From the NCBI RefSeq assembly GCF_900091515.1, contig NZ_LT607410.1, positions 3,782,001 through 3,846,000 on the forward strand: a stretch of 64,000 nucleotides of DNA. The letters are read 5' to 3'. Below the pieces are notes generated by a model. The model was not told the DNA's origin. It saw only the letters and a list, made by a program, of their open reading frames with translations, and made no database searches. Positions within the stretch are counted from its first letter, which is position 1; every line of letters starts with the position of its first letter. Origin of the DNA: Micromonospora purpureochromogenes. Its GTDB lineage: Bacteria > Actinomycetota > Actinomycetes > Mycobacteriales > Micromonosporaceae. The position numbers were made by a program, and so were the translations under genes. This document shows, piece after piece, positions 60,867-64,000 of this stretch.

Positions 60867-61748
60867 TCAGTCCGGGGTACGCACCACGACCACCGGGCAG
60901 GCGCTGTGGTGCAGCACCCCGTGGCTCACCGAGCCGAGCAGCAGCCCGGCCAGTTGGCCGCGTCCCCGGCCGCCGACCACCACCAGCAGTGCCCGGCGGG
61001 ACGCGGCGGTGAGCGCGGCGACCGCCCGTTCCCGCACCACCTCGCGGATGATCGGCAGGTCCGGGTACCGCTCGCCGATGCCGGCGAGGGCCTCGACGAG
61101 CACCCGGTCCTCCTCGGCGCGCAGTTCGGACTCGTCGTAGACCAGCGGCTGCATGTCGCCGGGGCCGCCGGAGGCCGGGTGGCGGTAGGCGTGCACGGCG
61201 TGCAGCGCGGCGCCCCGGATGTCGGCCTGCTCGGCGGCGAACTCCACGGCCTCCCGCGCCGCCGGGGAGCCGTCCACCCCGACCACCACCGGGCCGCCAC
61301 CGTGTTCCTCGCCGCGCACCACCAGCACCGGGCACTGCGCGTACGTGGCGACCTGCACCGCCACCGAGCCGAGGATCAGCGCGCCGAAGCCGCCCAGCCC
61401 GCGGTCACCGAGCACGACCAGGGCGGCGGTGGGTGTCTCGCCGAGCAGCACCGCCGACGCCTCGCCGTCGATGATCTCGCCGGTCACCCGGATCCCCGGT
61501 ACGGTCGCCTCCGCCTCGGCGACCGCCCGCGCGACGAGTTCCTCCGCCTGGTGGCGCAGGCCGCCACCGGGCGGGGCGTCGGCGAGCGGGCCTACGGGCA
61601 CCCGCAGCAGCGGCCAGATGAACCCGTGCACCACCCGCAGTGGCCGGTGCCGGCGGGCCGCCTCCGCCGCGGCGAGCCGGACGGCGCGCAGCGCCGGCTC
61701 CGAGCCGTCCACGCCCACCACCACCGCCGCGCCGTTCGCCGAGTTCAC
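60867..61748 (-). CDS. Tandem universal stress protein
   Basis: 293 residues from GTG 61748, two UspA domains. Domain 1: VVVGVDGSEPALRAVRLAAA and VVLGDRGLGGFGALILGSVA (ATP motif GxxGxxxxxxxxxG-S), then CPVLVVRGEE. Domain 2: VVVGVDGSPAAREAVEFAAE, VVVGGRGRGQLAGLLLGSVS and CPVVVVRTPD. Both keep the ATP-binding glycines, as in mycobacterial Rv2623-type proteins linked to hypoxia or dormancy. Divergent from the methyltransferase gene. Confidence 0.93.
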   Translation of the reverse strand: MNSANGAAVVVGVDGSEPALRAVRLAAAEAARRHRPLRVVHGFIWPLLRVPVGPLADAPPGGGLRHQAEELVARAVAEAEATVPGIRVTGEIIDGEASAVLLGETPTAALVVLGDRGLGGFGALILGSVAVQVATYAQCPVLVVRGEEHGGGPVVVGVDGSPAAREAVEFAAEQADIRGAALHAVHAYRHPASGGPGDMQPLVYDESELRAEEDRVLVEALAGIGERYPDLPIIREVVRERAVAALTAASRRALLVVVGGRGRGQLAGLLLGSVSHGVLHHSACPVVVVRTPD

Positions 61749-61866
61749 CGCCGCGCACCTCCTGCCCGCGGCCAGTATCGCGGCCCGGCGACTGTCGCCG
61801 GGGCGATACCGCGAGGGCGGTCGCCTCGCTACGCTGTCGCCCACCCGTCGGAAGGGAGCGCCGTCG

Positions 61867-62613
61867 ATGGCCGAGCCGGAGCAGCCGAGCACCGCCCGCA
61901 TGATCGACTTCTGGTTGGGCGGTGAGCACCACTTCCCGGTGGACGTGGCGGCGGGCCGTGCCTTCGAGGAGGCGTACGGGCCGTGCGCGGCGATCTTCCG
62001 GGACCTGCGGGACTTCCTCGGCCGGGCGGTCGGGGCCGTCGCCGAGGCCGGGGTCGACGGCTTCCTCGTCCTCGGGGCCGGCCTGCCCACCCGGGGCAAC
62101 GTGCACGAGGTGGCCACCTCCGCCACCGTGCTCTACACCGACGTCGACCCGGTCACCATCCGCCTCGGGCAGCGCATCCTGGCCGGCAGCGACCGCGCCG
62201 GCTACGGCTACGGCGACGCCACCGACATCGGCACCGTCGACCCGGCCCAGCTGCACCGCTTCGTGCCCGGCTGGGGGAGGAGACCGGTCGGCGTGGTCTT
62301 CCTCGGCCTGGCCGCCTTCCTGGACGACGAGACGCTGGCCCGGACCCTCGAGGAGGTCTACGACGCGGTGGCGCCGGGCAGCTTCCTGGCGTTCGACTTC
62401 GACAGCGAGGAGCTGGCCGGGCATCCGCAGGCGCTGGCGATGATGGGGCCGCAGTTCCGGATGCGGACGCCGGCGTCGTTCGCCCCGCTGCTGGGGCGGT
62501 GGGTGCCGACGGCCGAGGGCATCGTGCCGGTGGCCCGGTGGCGGCCGCGGGGCGAGCCGGCCGCGGTGCCGGACGCGTTCCTCGGCGGGCTGGCCGGCAA
62601 GCCCACCGACTGA
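61867..62613 (+). CDS. DUF574-type SAM-dependent methyltransferase
   Basis: 248 residues from ATG 61867. STARMIDFWLGGEHHFPVDV is the family start (xxARxxDYxLGGxxNFxxD), then VDGFLVLGAGLPTRGNVHEV (motif I), VLYTDVDPVTIRLGQRIL, PVGVVFLGLAAFLDDETLAR and the C-terminal RWRPRGEPAA. These proteins are numerous in Streptomyces and Micromonosporaceae; substrates unknown. Lineage marker for actinomycetes. Confidence 0.9.
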   Translation: MAEPEQPSTARMIDFWLGGEHHFPVDVAAGRAFEEAYGPCAAIFRDLRDFLGRAVGAVAEAGVDGFLVLGAGLPTRGNVHEVATSATVLYTDVDPVTIRLGQRILAGSDRAGYGYGDATDIGTVDPAQLHRFVPGWGRRPVGVVFLGLAAFLDDETLARTLEEVYDAVAPGSFLAFDFDSEELAGHPQALAMMGPQFRMRTPASFAPLLGRWVPTAEGIVPVARWRPRGEPAAVPDAFLGGLAGKPTD

Positions 62614-62685
62614 CCGGCCGGTGCGGCATCCGGCCGCGCGTCCGTATGATGCTTGCCCTACAGCAAGAATATCTGGAGGACGAAC

Positions 62686-63864
62686 ATGCCGGACGTGCCC
62701 GCAGCGGTGTCCCGCGCGCTGCGCGCCGCCCCGCCGGACCAGCTGGTGGAGGCCGCGGACCGGGTCGTCCGGTCGCGGCTCGCCGCCTCGCGCACCGACG
62801 TGTTCCTGGCCGACTACCGGATCACCGGGCTCTGGCCGGTCCTCGACCCCGACCTGCCGGACGCCGGCTTTCTCGCCTGCCAGGGGGTCGCGCAGCGCTG
62901 CTTCAGCAGCCAGCAGCCGGTGCTGGACGCCCGGGACGACGGGCACTGCCGCGTCTGGGTGCCGCTGACCGCCTGGGGGGAGCGGCTCGGGGTGCTGCTG
63001 GTCGAGCTGACCGGGCCGGCGGACGCGCAGACGGTGGCGTCGATCGGCGAGGTCGCCGACGAGCTGGCCATCGCGCTGCGCGCGGCCGACCGGGAGACCG
63101 ACCGGTACCGCCGGGCCCGCCGCCGGGAACGGCTCAGCATGGCCGCCGAGATGCAGTGGGACCTGCTGCCCGGACGCAGCGTGCGGCACCACGCGTTCCT
63201 GCTGGCCGGCCAGTTGGAGCCGGCGTACGGCGTGGGCGGGGACCACTTCGACTGGTCCGTCGACTCGGACCGGCTCACCGTCACCGTGCTCAACGGGACC
63301 GGCACGGGCATGTCCGCCGCCCTGCTGACCACGTTGACCGTCAACGCGATGCGCAACGCCCGGCGCTCCGGCGGCGGGCTGGTGGAGCAGGCCGAGCTGG
63401 CCTCGGACACCATCCACTACCAGCACCGCGGCCGGCGGCACGTGGCGACGTTGCTGCTCACCGTCGACACCGTCACCGGGCGGGTACGCGCGGTGGACGC
63501 GGGTTCGCCGCACCTGCTGCGGGTCCGTGGCGCCACGGTGACGCCGATCGAGCTGGACCGCCAGCTCCCGCTGGGCATGTTCGCCGAGACGCGCTACGAC
63601 GTGCAGGAGTTCGACCTGGAGCCGGGGGACCGCCTCTTCGTGGTCAGCGACGGCGTCTACGACGCGCAGCCGGGCGGCCAGGAGGCGTACGGGGAACGGG
63701 CGATGGCGCGTTCGATGCGCTCCACGCGGTTGCAGCCGGCGACCGAGGCGGTTGGTACCGTGATGCGCGAACTGTTCGCTTACCACGCCGAAGCGGACCT
63801 GCGCGACGACGCCGTCGTCGTCTGTCTGGACTGGGTCGGTGTCAGCGATCGGGGCGATCGGTAG
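62686..63864 (+). CDS. SpoIIE/PP2C-type serine phosphatase (RsbU-like) with N-terminal sensor region
   Basis: 392 residues from ATG 62686 behind TGGAGGA. Residues ~30-135 form a GAF-like segment (DVFLADYRITGLWPVLDPDL, CRVWVPLTAWGERLGVLLVE). The SpoIIE domain has RRERLSMAAEMQWDLLPGRS, YGVGGDHFDWSVDSDRLTVT (metal Asp in GGD), GTGTGMSAALLTTLTVNAMR, DAGSPHLLRVRG and DLRDDAVVVCLDW (last metal Asp). RsbU-like phosphatases dephosphorylate anti-anti-sigma factors, relevant to the MEDS/STAS genes in the window. CTTGC/GCAAG arms (62652-62667) upstream may be an operator. Confidence 0.9.
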   Translation: MPDVPAAVSRALRAAPPDQLVEAADRVVRSRLAASRTDVFLADYRITGLWPVLDPDLPDAGFLACQGVAQRCFSSQQPVLDARDDGHCRVWVPLTAWGERLGVLLVELTGPADAQTVASIGEVADELAIALRAADRETDRYRRARRRERLSMAAEMQWDLLPGRSVRHHAFLLAGQLEPAYGVGGDHFDWSVDSDRLTVTVLNGTGTGMSAALLTTLTVNAMRNARRSGGGLVEQAELASDTIHYQHRGRRHVATLLLTVDTVTGRVRAVDAGSPHLLRVRGATVTPIELDRQLPLGMFAETRYDVQEFDLEPGDRLFVVSDGVYDAQPGGQEAYGERAMARSMRSTRLQPATEAVGTVMRELFAYHAEADLRDDAVVVCLDWVGVSDRGDR

Positions 63865-63910
63865 CAGGCCGGCAGCCGGGTACGAGCGGAACAATCGCAG
63901 GGGGCACCGG

Positions 63911-64000
63911 GTGGAGCGACCTCCGAATCTCGCCGCGGCGATCGATGCTGCCGCCGAGGCGCTGATCGGTGTGCTCGACTCCGCCACCTCGCGGCACCAC
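63911..64000 (+). CDS. Start of an unidentified gene (cut by window end)
   Basis: 30 codons from GTG 63911 with AGGGGGCA upstream: ERPPNLAAAIDAAAEALIGV then LDSATSRHH. Too short for family assignment. Same direction and 46 bp after the SpoIIE-type phosphatase gene, so possibly in its operon. Confidence 0.5.
   Translation, partial: MERPPNLAAAIDAAAEALIGVLDSATSRHH

Overview
The window is very high-GC DNA with dense GTG starts, 4-bp GTGA/ATGA gene overlaps and many actinomycete-type families. These include a mycothiol-dependent formaldehyde dehydrogenase, MEDS anti-sigma/STAS proteins, an EthR/EthA-type pair, a DUF574-type methyltransferase and a subtilisin-inhibitor-like protein. It reads as a chromosomal segment of a filamentous actinobacterium, most likely Micromonosporaceae (inference). 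No rRNA, phage or plasmid backbone is visible.

Layout. 1-3.3 kb: a PPOX-like gene cut by the window edge, a methyltransferase, and a decayed IS200/IS605-type element (broken tnpA, intact tnpB, omegaRNA-like right end) that abuts the 3' half of an MFS gene. 3.3-16.3 kb: metabolic and housekeeping singletons: oxidoreductase, a bacterial serpin, lycopene cyclase, RNase HI, a pentapeptide protein, an SSI-type protease inhibitor, RtcB RNA ligase with archease, a secreted lipase and a MocR remnant. 16.3-22.5 kb: a WYL regulator with its operator and two targets, then an EthR-like repressor divergent from a Baeyer-Villiger monooxygenase/SDR/hydrolase operon resembling mycobacterial ethA and mymA loci. 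22.5-33 kb: glycosyltransferase, CapA-like protein, GntR/MFS pair, mycothiol formaldehyde dehydrogenase with a frameshifted metallo-hydrolase, a MEDS signalling operon (one member carrying an in-frame TGA), VOC and DUF3626 proteins.

33-48 kb holds three genes for small secreted lysozyme-like proteins. Two (36.7 and 46.9 kb) are almost identical and lie in a duplicated cassette: tandem ~102-bp repeats, each with a GGAAT-N18-GTT ECF-type promoter, then a conserved leader, the gene, a terminator hairpin and three large palindromes in the same order. The third paralogue (33.3 kb) has the same promoter signature. Between them lie PhoD phosphatase, an MFS exporter, a geranylgeranyl-reductase-like enzyme, alcohol dehydrogenase, 5'-nucleotidase and a nucleotidyltransferase pair.

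48-57.3 kb is the highlight, a selenocysteine island: a formate dehydrogenase alpha subunit with an in-frame TGA (Sec190) followed by a SECIS-like hairpin with a GGTCT loop, its Fe-S beta and NrfD-like membrane subunits, then tRNA-Sec (selC), selA and selB. Thus the selenoenzyme and most of its Sec-insertion machinery are linked; selD is not in the window. 57.3-64 kb: a CBS/CNNM-type membrane protein, an HhH-GPD protein, small hypothetical proteins, a tandem universal stress protein, a DUF574-type methyltransferase and a SpoIIE-type phosphatase.
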